Positions 1 through 5,589 of a stretch of DNA of 5,589 nt are shown here, one piece after another. The position numbers were made by a program, and so were the translations under genes. Where the stretch lies: the NCBI GenBank assembly GCA_028697695.1, contig JAQVEI010000183.1, positions 1-5,589 on the forward strand. Direction: 5' to 3'. The notes beneath the pieces were generated by a model. That model made no database searches. It was not told the DNA's origin and saw nothing but the letters and a program-made list of their open reading frames with translations. How positions within the stretch are numbered: position 1 is the first letter of the stretch; the number at the start of each line of letters is the position of its first letter. The stretch comes from Lentimicrobiaceae bacterium. Its GTDB lineage: Bacteria > Bacteroidota > Bacteroidia > Bacteroidales > Lentimicrobiaceae.

Positions 1-519
1 GATACCGGACAGATCCTCACCTATGCCCTACTATCCGGAAACACCGACAATGCTTTTGCACTGAATGCTGTAACCGGTGTGCTTACCGTAAACAATCCCG
101 ACGCTATAAACGTACAAACCCACCCGCGGTTTGAGCTTCTGATTTCGGTAACCGATGATGGTGAAGGCAATTTAAGCGATCAGGCTACAATTACCGTAGT
201 GGTGAATGAAGTGAATCTGCCACCGGTAATTGACAATCAATCATTTACCATCAACGAAATGTCTGCGGCAGGCAGTTGGGTGGGCAACATAGTAGCAAGC
301 GATCCTAACCCCGGACAAACACTTACTTACTCCATACTCAGCGGCAACACGGATTCAGCCTTTGAATTACACCCAATCACCGGCATTTTAACTGTAAATA
401 ACAGTGCAGCTTTAGATTACAATACCTATCCGGCCTTCAACCTCATCGTGAGCGTAACCGACAGCGGTCCCGGCAACCTGACTTCCCAGGCCACAGTAAC
501 CGTTAACCTGATTCAGGAG
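1..519 (+). repeat. Cadherin-like repeats 1 (partial) and 2
   Basis: Two tandem units align at protein level through the pattern GQxLTYxxLSGNTDxAFxL followed by TGxLTVNN. The equivalent Gly codons lie at bases 7 and 313, a spacing of 306 nt or 102 residues. DNA identity is only moderate, so this is an old duplication rather than a recent one. Repeat 1 ends in an NEVNLPPV linker typical of calcium-binding cadherin units; repeat 2 ends in IQEPQ instead and leads into the SprB-like segment. Confidence 0.85.
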
Positions 520-2349
520 CCTCAGATGTCCATATCCTTTGAAGTGACGCACCAAACGTCTCAAAACAACGATGGTGCCATCAACCTTACGGTGAATGGA
601 GGATTTGAGCCTTACACCTTTTGGTGGAATAACGGTCAGACTTCACCGGTAAAAATAAATGTCCCCTTCATTACAGCCTGTGGCAATGATGGAAACATTC
701 CTGAAAATGCCATTGACAACGATTTGAATACCAGATGGTCATGCCTGGGTGTTGGCTCATGGATTATGGCTGACCTGGATGAAATAAAAGCAGTAAGCCG
801 GGTAGATATTGCCTGGATGAATATGGTCCGCATCAACTTTTTTGAAGTTGCCGTTTCAACTGATGGCAATAACTTTACAACCGTATATACCGGTGAAAGC
901 AACCCCGAACTATTGCCCAATCCCGAAACCTACACCTTTACCGAAACACCTGCCCGGTACGTGAAAATCACCGTCAACGGAAATTCCGTTAATGAATGGG
1001 CCAGCATCACCGAACTTGAGGTATATGGCCGGGATTATTTTGCTGACACCCAGAATATTGCCGAACTGCCAGCCGGCATTTACCACGTGAATGTAACCTC
1101 GGCAACAGGAGCAAATATCAGCGGAAGTGCAGAAGTACTGTTAATAGTTCAAAACCAGCCACCCCTTATAGCTCCACAAAGCTTCTCCATAGCTGAAAAT
1201 TCAGCAGCAGGCACGCTGTTGGGTACCGTCCATGCAACAGATCCCGACCCCGGCCAAACCCTCACCTACACCATTATTTCGGGAAATACCAACAACGCAT
1301 TCGCGCTAGATCCCAGCACCGGAGCACTGAGTGTGAATAACTCCGCTGCGATTGACTTTGAAACAAACCCGTTCTTTAATCTGATGGTAAGGGTTACCGA
1401 CAATGGAGAAGGGAACCTGTGGGCGGAAGCTCAGATAGCGATAACAGTTATTGATGTGAATGAGGCACCGGTTATGCTGAATCAATCCTTTACAATAGAA
1501 GAAAATCCTCAAAACCACACCCTGGTAGGAAAAATTGAGGCTTATGATCCTGACGCCAACAGCACAATAAGATTTCAAATTACGGATGGAGACATTGACC
1601 ATGCATTTTGGTTAGACACCTACAGCGGAGAACTGTTCGTTAACAATAATGTTCCGATAGATTATGAAACCAATCCATTTATTGTTTTAACGGTAGAAGC
1701 CCGGGATGAGCACTTTGCCATTACTACGGCCAACATCACTATTGTAATAACGAATGTTAATGAAGCTCCATGGGCTCCCAATTTTAGTTTCTATGTTAAT
1801 TCAACTGTAACTAACGGGGATATCGTGGGAACAATTATTGGATCAGACCCCGATGAAAATCAGACGCTTAAGTATGAAATTTGCGACAATCACAATTGTG
1901 GAGGATTTCGTATAGATGCGATTACAGGCGTAATAACCATTCAAAATATTTCGCTGATACGCGCCGCAGGATTCCCAATGTACACGCTTATGATAAGAAT
2001 GACTGACAATGGCAGCCCTTCACTTGATTACGTTTGTTATGCAAAAATTCAGTTCGTCTCTCTGCATGAGGTCACAGCAAAAAGTGAAGAGAAGACAAAC
2101 TTAGGCAACGGCCTTAAAGTCTACCCCAATCCATCTCCTGATGGAAAATTCAACGTAAGTTTTGAGCAGGAGCAGGATGGAAAAACCTCTTTGTATCTTT
2201 TTGATTTAAGCGGCAGGCTTGTTTGGGAAACGAACTCAGTAAGCGGGTCATCACTACTGATGGATATTAATGGAGAAGGCAAAGGCAGTTACATTTTAAA
2301 AAGCATCAACGGATATCAACAAACAGAGGTAAAAATACTTTTACAGTAA
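1..2349 (+). CDS. Cadherin-repeat / discoidin surface protein with T9SS sorting domain (5' partial)
   Basis: The reading frame is open from base 1, so the N-terminus and any signal peptide lie outside the window; 782 residues are visible (numbered here from base 1). Domains in order: end of a cadherin-like repeat (1-74), a complete one (76-173), first half of a SprB-like repeat (178-220), an F5/8 type C (discoidin/CBM32-like) domain (221-343), second half of the SprB-like repeat (350-385), three more cadherin-like repeats (387-491, 490-590, 591-688), and a type A T9SS C-terminal domain (704-782) opening with VYPNPSPDGKF. Cadherin calcium motifs are visible: AEN or EEN near repeat starts, DPDPG or DPDAN mid-repeat, and NEAP linkers. 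By family knowledge this is a secreted, surface-attached adhesin or glycan-binding protein exported by the T9SS; ligand and partners are unknown. It converges on the fcl gene. A GTG at base 79 could be mistaken for a start, but it lies inside a cadherin repeat and is not one. Confidence 0.93.
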   Translation, partial: DTGQILTYALLSGNTDNAFALNAVTGVLTVNNPDAINVQTHPRFELLISVTDDGEGNLSDQATITVVVNEVNLPPVIDNQSFTINEMSAAGSWVGNIVASDPNPGQTLTYSILSGNTDSAFELHPITGILTVNNSAALDYNTYPAFNLIVSVTDSGPGNLTSQATVTVNLIQEPQMSISFEVTHQTSQNNDGAINLTVNGGFEPYTFWWNNGQTSPVKINVPFITACGNDGNIPENAIDNDLNTRWSCLGVGSWIMADLDEIKAVSRVDIAWMNMVRINFFEVAVSTDGNNFTTVYTGESNPELLPNPETYTFTETPARYVKITVNGNSVNEWASITELEVYGRDYFADTQNIAELPAGIYHVNVTSATGANISGSAEVLLIVQNQPPLIAPQSFSIAENSAAGTLLGTVHATDPDPGQTLTYTIISGNTNNAFALDPSTGALSVNNSAAIDFETNPFFNLMVRVTDNGEGNLWAEAQIAITVIDVNEAPVMLNQSFTIEENPQNHTLVGKIEAYDPDANSTIRFQITDGDIDHAFWLDTYSGELFVNNNVPIDYETNPFIVLTVEARDEHFAITTANITIVITNVNEAPWAPNFSFYVNSTVTNGDIVGTIIGSDPDENQTLKYEICDNHNCGGFRIDAITGVITIQNISLIRAAGFPMYTLMIRMTDNGSPSLDYVCYAKIQFVSLHEVTAKSEEKTNLGNGLKVYPNPSPDGKFNVSFEQEQDGKTSLYLFDLSGRLVWETNSVSGSSLLMDINGEGKGSYILKSINGYQQTEVKILLQ
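532..660 (+). other. SprB-like repeat, N-terminal half
   Basis: The segment carries the signature of the first half of a SprB repeat: a Gly-led strand (DGAINLTVNGG), then EPYTFWWNNGQTS, matching the family pattern GxIxLxVxGGxxPYxxxWxNGxxT. The expected continuation (a short turn followed by LPAGxYxVxVTxxxG) is missing here and appears only after the discoidin domain, about 390 nt downstream. Confidence 0.7.
661..1029 (+). other. F5/8 type C (discoidin, CBM32-like) domain
   Basis: About 123 residues. Recognisable features are the opening ITACGNDGN, the calcium-loop-like IDNDLNTRWS, the GSWIMADLDEIKAVSRVDIAW strand pair, the FFEVAVSTDGNNFTTVY strand, the ARYVKITVNGNS strand, and the closing ITELEVYG. 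This is the form often attached to secreted polysaccharide lyases and glycoside hydrolases, where it usually binds carbohydrate. No catalytic domain is visible beside it. Two cysteines (residues 227 and 248) stand where related domains usually carry small residues. Confidence 0.88.
1048..1152 (+). other. SprB-like repeat, C-terminal half
   Basis: The residues TQNIAELPAGIYHVNVTSATG match the second half of a SprB repeat (family pattern xxIxxLxAGxYxVxVTDxxG), followed by a strand GSAEVLLIV. It has no complete first half directly before it and appears to complete the half at 532-660. Confidence 0.7.
1159..2064 (+). repeat. Cadherin-like repeats 3, 4 and 5
   Basis: Three tandem units. The position after DPDP or DPDA falls at bases 1252, 1558 and 1858, giving periods of 102 and 100 residues. 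Repeats 3 and 4 have the full set of calcium-type motifs: AEN/EEN, DPDPG/DPDAN, IDFETNP/IDYETNP and DVNEAP/NVNEAP. Repeat 5 is degenerate: it keeps SDPDENQ but lacks the initial Glu-Asn and the IDxETNP motif, and it carries three cysteines (residues 628, 633 and 679) absent from the other units. Confidence 0.85.
2110..2346 (+). other. T9SS type A C-terminal sorting domain
   Basis: The last 79 residues begin GLKVYPNPSPDGKF, followed by a strand with FNVSFEQ, then LYLFDLSGRLVWE and the terminal GKGSYILKSINGYQQTEVKILLQ-type strands. This is the usual Por secretion system type A pattern (VYPNP, then LYDLxGRxV, then GxYxLxI, then K at the end). The known role is to direct the folded cargo through the outer membrane, after which the domain is usually removed by the sortase-like protease and the cargo is anchored or released. 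Confidence 0.95.
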
Positions 2350-2372
2350 TACTTTATGTCGATATACTGTTT

Positions 2373-2400
2373 AAGGCTGACACGGGGGTCAGCCTTTTTT
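2373..2400 (+). terminator. Rho-independent terminator of the adhesin gene
   Basis: A perfect 9-bp stem, AAGGCTGAC (2373-2381) with GTCAGCCTT (2388-2396), closes a 6-nt loop and runs into a T-tract ending at 2400. It begins 23 nt after the adhesin stop codon. In the minus direction the hairpin would form but is not followed by a T-run, so it works best for the plus strand. Confidence 0.88.
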
Positions 2401-2402
2401 AT

Positions 2403-2432
2403 TAAAAGTAAGGAAAGAGAATTTTCATTCTC
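2403..2432 (-). terminator. Probable weak terminator after fcl
   Basis: Read on the minus strand, GAGAAT-GAAA-ATTCTC forms a 6-bp stem (2417-2422 with 2427-2432) closed by a stable GNRA-type GAAA tetraloop and followed by the T-rich stretch TTTCCTTACTTTT. It lies 16 nt beyond the fcl stop. The stem is short and A/T-rich, so termination may be partial. Confidence 0.5.
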
Positions 2433-2448
2433 ACCTTAGAATAAACAT

Positions 2449-3564
2449 TTAATCCTGAGGATTCAGATAGTAATGGTAAGCCTGACGAATGCCTTCTTCC
2501 AAAGGCATGCTATATTTCCAGCCAAGTTGTGTGAGTCTGCTTACATCAAGCAATTTACGAAAGGTGCCATCGGGATGTGTAGCATCAAAATAAATATCTC
2601 CTGTAAATCCTACCACTTTTTTAACCAGTTGGGCAAGTTCACGAATGGTAATGTCGCTGCCTGTACCAATATTTATATGTGTATTCCGAACATTCCCATT
2701 GTTAGTTCCGTCAGGGTTATTCGACATATTTTTAAAGCTGTACTTTTCCATTAAATATACACAGGCATCGGCCATATCATCGCTCCACAAGAACTCACGG
2801 AATGGATTTCCACTGCCCCAAAGTTGAATACTGACCTGGAATTTTCCGTTTTGCTTTTCGACCCGAATACCATGAAGATGAAGATATTGCAACACATCAT
2901 CCTCAGTTGAATTATTGTCAATCCCCGGTGTCTGATGTCGCAGAAGATCTTGTTTTACTTCATTTATTTTTCCATTTTCCATGGCACGACAAAGATGGAT
3001 TTTTCGAATCATAGCGGGCAGAACATGCGAATTTTCAAGGCTGTAATTATCATTATGTCCATACAGATTGGTAGGCATTACACTAATAAAGTCGGTGCCG
3101 TATTGCAAATTATACGATTCGCACATACGCATACCTGCAATCTTTGCTATGGCATAAGGTTCGTTTGTATATTCAAGTTCCCCTGTCAACAGATACTCTT
3201 CCCTGATGGGTTGCGGTGCATTTTTGGGATATACGCAACTACTTCCCAGAAAGAGCAGCTTTTTTACCTGATGCAGATACGCCTGATGGATTACATTGTT
3301 CTGAATCTGAAGGTTTTCAAAAATAAACTGTGCCCGGTATGTATTGTTTGCTTTGATACCGCCCACTTTGGCTGCTGCAAGGAAAACATATTCCGGCTTT
3401 ACCTTTTCGAAAAATGCTGAAACTGCTTGTGTATCCATTAAATCCAGCATGGCATGAGTACGGGTTACAATATTGTTGTACCCTTTTTTATTTAGGTTGC
3501 GTACGATGGCACTTCCCACTAAACCCGTATGCCCGGCAACATAAATACGACTATTGGTTTCCAT
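2449..3564 (-). CDS. fcl: GDP-L-fucose synthase
   Basis: 371 residues. A bifunctional epimerase-reductase of the short-chain dehydrogenase family that converts GDP-4-keto-6-deoxy-D-mannose to GDP-L-fucose with NADPH in the cytoplasm. Visible motifs: the nucleotide-binding GHTGLVG at 11-17; LGSSCVYP with Ser108 and Cys110; YAIAK with Tyr137 and Lys141; PTNLYG; and NSHVLPA with His180. These match E. coli Fcl Ser107, Cys109, Tyr136, Lys140 and His179 with a constant offset of one. The end is family-like (TIRELAQ, PDGTFRKLLDVSRL, LGW). It is about 50 residues longer than E. coli Fcl (321, from memory), mainly because of an insertion around residues 195-243 before WGSGNPFREFLW; I recall such long forms in other Bacteroidota. 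It starts 20 nt after gmd on the same strand, so the two are probably co-transcribed. No Shine-Dalgarno sequence precedes the ATG. Confidence 0.97.
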   Translation of the reverse strand: METNSRIYVAGHTGLVGSAIVRNLNKKGYNNIVTRTHAMLDLMDTQAVSAFFEKVKPEYVFLAAAKVGGIKANNTYRAQFIFENLQIQNNVIHQAYLHQVKKLLFLGSSCVYPKNAPQPIREEYLLTGELEYTNEPYAIAKIAGMRMCESYNLQYGTDFISVMPTNLYGHNDNYSLENSHVLPAMIRKIHLCRAMENGKINEVKQDLLRHQTPGIDNNSTEDDVLQYLHLHGIRVEKQNGKFQVSIQLWGSGNPFREFLWSDDMADACVYLMEKYSFKNMSNNPDGTNNGNVRNTHINIGTGSDITIRELAQLVKKVVGFTGDIYFDATHPDGTFRKLLDVSRLTQLGWKYSMPLEEGIRQAYHYYLNPQD

Positions 3565-3584
3565 TTCAATTTACAAATTATCGC

Positions 3585-4703
3585 TTATTCGAAATATCTC
3601 ATGATGTCATAACCCCCATCCTGAAGGAATTTCTCCTTTTTCATCAGGGTGATATCTCCTTCCATCATGTCTTTTACCAGTTCATTGAGGGTGTATTCTG
3701 GTGCCCAGCCCAGTTTTTCACGTGCTTTGCTTGCATCGCCCTGTAGCAGTTCTACTTCGGTAGGTCTAAAGTAACGGGCATCCACCGAGAGCACCTCCTT
3801 ACCCGGTTGTATTTGATATTCCGGATGATGGCAGGCCGCTACGAAAGCCTTCTCATTTATTCCTTCCCCTTCGAATCTCAACTCAACCCCCACCATTTCG
3901 AAGGCCATTCTAACAAAATCGCGGACGGGAGTGGTTACACCGGTTGCAATAACGAAATCGTCCGGTCGGTCTTGTTGAAGAATTAAATACATGGCTTTAA
4001 CGTAGTCTTTTGCATGCCCCCAGTCGCGACGGGCCGAAAGATTCCCCAAATAAAATTTATCCTGAAGCCCTAAAGCTATACGGGCAACCGCACGGGTAAT
4101 TTTACGGGTAACAAAGGTTTCTCCCCGTATGGGGGATTCATGATTAAACAGTATGCCATTCGAGGCAAAAATCCCATAGGCTTCCCGGTAATTCACAGTA
4201 ATCCAGTAAGCATACAATTTGGCTACTGCATATGGGCTACGGGGGTAAAAAGGAGTTTTTTCCGTTTGGGGAACTGCCTGTACGAGTCCATACAGTTCGC
4301 TGGTGGATGCCTGATATACCCGGGTTTTATTTACCAGATTGAGCAATCTTACAGCCTCCAATATGCGCAGGGTACCAACCCCATCAGCATTGGCTACATA
4401 TTCAGGTGAATCAAAACTTACCATCACATGCGACATGGCAGCCAGATTGTAAATCTCATCCGGCTGCACTTCCTGAATGATACGGATGATATTGGAGGAA
4501 TCCGTCATATCACCATAGTGCAGAATGAAATTCCGGTTCTCGATGTGCGGATCCTGATACAAATGATCTATACGCGCGGTATTAAACAGAGAGCTGCGCC
4601 GTTTAATCCCATGGACAATGTATCCCTTACGCAGTAAAAAATCAGCCAGATAGGCTCCATCCTGACCGGTTACTCCGGTTATCAGTGCAACTTTTTGTGA
4701 CAT
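3585..4703 (-). CDS. gmd: GDP-mannose 4,6-dehydratase
   Basis: 372 residues from the ATG at 4703, close to the 373 of E. coli Gmd. It removes water from GDP-D-mannose to give GDP-4-keto-6-deoxy-D-mannose, using tightly bound NADP, the first committed step to GDP-L-fucose (or GDP-rhamnose and related sugars). Visible motifs: GVTGQDG at 10-16 for NADP; HGIKRRSSLFNT; LHYGDMTD; the catalytic STSELYG (Thr134, Glu136); SPYAVAK (Tyr158, Lys162); NHESPIRGETFVTRKITRA; RDWGHAKDYV; and YFRPTEVELLQGD near the end. Similarity to the E. coli enzyme runs the whole length and nothing is missing. An in-frame TTG two codons upstream (4709) would add Met-Pro; the ATG giving MSQKVALITG is preferred because that is how the family begins. 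The fcl gene follows after 20 nt and uses this enzyme's product. Confidence 0.98.
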   Translation of the reverse strand: MSQKVALITGVTGQDGAYLADFLLRKGYIVHGIKRRSSLFNTARIDHLYQDPHIENRNFILHYGDMTDSSNIIRIIQEVQPDEIYNLAAMSHVMVSFDSPEYVANADGVGTLRILEAVRLLNLVNKTRVYQASTSELYGLVQAVPQTEKTPFYPRSPYAVAKLYAYWITVNYREAYGIFASNGILFNHESPIRGETFVTRKITRAVARIALGLQDKFYLGNLSARRDWGHAKDYVKAMYLILQQDRPDDFVIATGVTTPVRDFVRMAFEMVGVELRFEGEGINEKAFVAACHHPEYQIQPGKEVLSVDARYFRPTEVELLQGDASKAREKLGWAPEYTLNELVKDMMEGDITLMKKEKFLQDGGYDIMRYFE

Positions 4704-4725
4704 AGGCAATTTATTAGAGAATTTA

Positions 4726-4733
4726 CAAATCTA
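4726..4733 (-). promoter_or_regulatory. Probable Bacteroidota-type -7 promoter element for gmd-fcl
   Basis: On the minus strand TAGATTTG matches the Bacteroidota sigma-ABfr -7 consensus TAnnTTTG exactly and ends 22 nt before the gmd ATG, implying a short leader of roughly 15-18 nt. At the expected distance (19-21 nt upstream) there is no TTTG -33 box, only sequence such as TTCC, preceded nearer by a run of Ts. The rest of the 138-nt gap (4704-4841) shows no strong terminator for the upstream LRR gene, so read-through from that gene is also possible. Confidence 0.45.
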
Positions 4734-4841
4734 CTAAAAAAAACGACTTAACGGGAATTCCACAGCATCAGCTTTCTTACGAACGAATGTTTGCAAGAAT
4801 TTACACAAACAATCACCCATTGAAAGAATTGCAATGATCCT

Positions 4842-5589
4842 TTAATAATAAATTATTTCAACATTTGGTCGAAGTTCTTTAAACTTTTCCACCCTTCGTG
4901 ATGACACCCTGGTATTGTAGATTTTAAGCACTTTTAAATGATCAAGATCCTCCAGTGGCTTCAAGTTGCTGATTCGGGTATTGAAACAGGATAAACTCAC
5001 CAGTGAGTAAGTCTTGCCCAAAGCGTTAAGTTTATTTACATCCGTGCCGGAAATGTTAACATCTTCAAGTACTGGAAGCAGACTAAGTGGATCGATGTCG
5101 CTCAAAGGAGTATTAGAACAGTTAATTATTTTCAGATGTTGCTGGCCTGAGATACCTTTTAAATCGGTAACGGGTGTATTGGCACAATTAAACTCTACCA
5201 ATCGCCGAATGGCCATAAGAGGACTGATATCATTCACCTGCAACCCTGAAATGTTGAGTACTTCGAGCCGCTGCAAAATACGTAGCGGATACAGGCCGGT
5301 TATTTCGCGGTTTTGGCTTAGATCGAGTGAGCGTATGGATGCCATACGATGCAGGCGTTCACGGTCGGGTATTCCTGTACCCGGCTCCAGCTTATTGAAT
5401 ACATCTTTCCATGTATCATTAAGTTGTCCCCACCAGGTCTGCAATTCAGGCGTACGGTACACAATAAGTGCTTCAGGAATTTTATCCCACAGCACCTCTA
5501 CCGATTCCGGCATTTTTTTAACTCCGTCTGCAAAAACTTTTTGCAATCGCTGATTTACGACCAATACTTCCGGATTTACTGCTGGAATG
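4842..5589 (-). CDS. Leucine-rich-repeat protein of unknown function (5' partial)
   Basis: The frame is open to the right edge; 248 residues are visible, and the TTG at 5564 is not a convincing start because coding continues upstream of it (IPAVNPEVL). Residues 1-84 are a mixed region with VYRTPEL and then WWGQLNDTWKDVF, a tryptophan-rich stretch I associate from memory with Bacteroidota LRR proteins. Residues 85-239 form seven SDS22/internalin-like repeats, the first of 23 residues and the rest exactly 22, with the pattern LxxLxxxxTxVxDLxPLxxLxx. The C-terminal ELRPNVEIIYY is a typical end to such an array. No membrane segment or sorting domain is seen at the C-terminus, so it may act inside the cell or be a domain of a larger protein; the N-terminus would decide. 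LRR arrays usually bind proteins. It lies 138 nt upstream of gmd on the same strand. Confidence 0.85.
   Translation of the reverse strand, partial: IPAVNPEVLVVNQRLQKVFADGVKKMPESVEVLWDKIPEALIVYRTPELQTWWGQLNDTWKDVFNKLEPGTGIPDRERLHRMASIRSLDLSQNREITGLYPLRILQRLEVLNISGLQVNDISPLMAIRRLVEFNCANTPVTDLKGISGQQHLKIINCSNTPLSDIDPLSLLPVLEDVNISGTDVNKLNALGKTYSLVSLSCFNTRISNLKPLEDLDHLKVLKIYNTRVSSRRVEKFKELRPNVEIIYY

Noticed and set aside
636..920. Open frame on the minus strand inside the discoidin domain
   Set aside because: It is antisense to a well-supported domain and shows no family features of its own.
661..1029. Discoidin segment as a mobile-element insertion or assembly join
   Set aside because: The frame is continuous, the base composition and codon use resemble the flanks, and no terminal repeats or target duplications are visible; an in-frame domain insertion is the simpler reading.
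2935..3420. Open frame of 161 codons on the plus strand
   Set aside because: It is antisense to fcl, whose catalytic motifs are intact; the product has no recognisable domain and an abnormal Cys, Phe and Ile content.
4704..4709. TTG start adding Met-Pro to Gmd
   Set aside because: The ATG at 4703 gives MSQKVALITG, the normal family N-terminus, and ATG is the commoner start.
4740..4760. A -33 TTTG box for the gmd promoter
   Set aside because: No TTTG lies 19-21 nt upstream of the -7 element; the nearby T-run does not fit the spacing.
4788..4811. Inverted repeat TGTTTG with 12-nt spacer and CAAACA, considered as a terminator of the LRR gene or an operator
   Set aside because: The stem is only 6 bp and A/T-rich with a long loop, and no T-run follows on the minus strand; it could easily arise by chance.
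5014..5553. Open frame of 179 codons on the plus strand
   Set aside because: It lies wholly antisense to the LRR gene, its translation resembles no family, is rich in Ser, Arg and Cys, and the regular 22-residue repeats are clearly on the other strand.

Overview
The window looks like a chromosomal segment of a Bacteroidota bacterium. Three things point there: a C-terminal type IX secretion (T9SS) type A sorting domain on the first gene, start codons without a Shine-Dalgarno sequence, and a TAnnTTTG-type -7 promoter element upstream of gmd. The genus cannot be told from the sequence.

Layout: positions 1-2349 (+) hold the 3' part of a large secreted adhesin-like protein. It is a run of cadherin-like repeats with a 102-residue period, interrupted once by a SprB-like repeat that itself appears split by a discoidin (F5/8 type C / CBM32-like) domain, and it ends in the T9SS sorting domain. 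Positions 2350-2448 are a short convergent intergenic region with one strong hairpin terminator for the plus strand and a weaker one for the minus strand. Positions 2449-4703 (-) hold a two-gene unit, gmd then fcl, separated by 20 nt, which makes GDP-L-fucose from GDP-D-mannose. Positions 4704-4841 are a 138-nt gap with a probable gmd promoter. Positions 4842-5589 (-) hold the 3' part of a leucine-rich-repeat protein of unknown function that runs off the right edge.

How they fit: gmd and fcl are consecutive enzymes of one pathway (GDP-mannose to GDP-4-keto-6-deoxymannose to GDP-L-fucose), supplying activated fucose for surface polysaccharide or protein glycans. The adhesin would be exported across the outer membrane by the T9SS and anchored at or released from the surface. 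No glycosyltransferase or T9SS component lies in the window, so any functional tie between the adhesin, the fucose genes and the LRR protein is only inference. The most unusual feature is the nested domain architecture of the adhesin. The window holds no RNA gene, mobile element or CRISPR array that I can recognise, and no gene-free stretch longer than about 140 nt.
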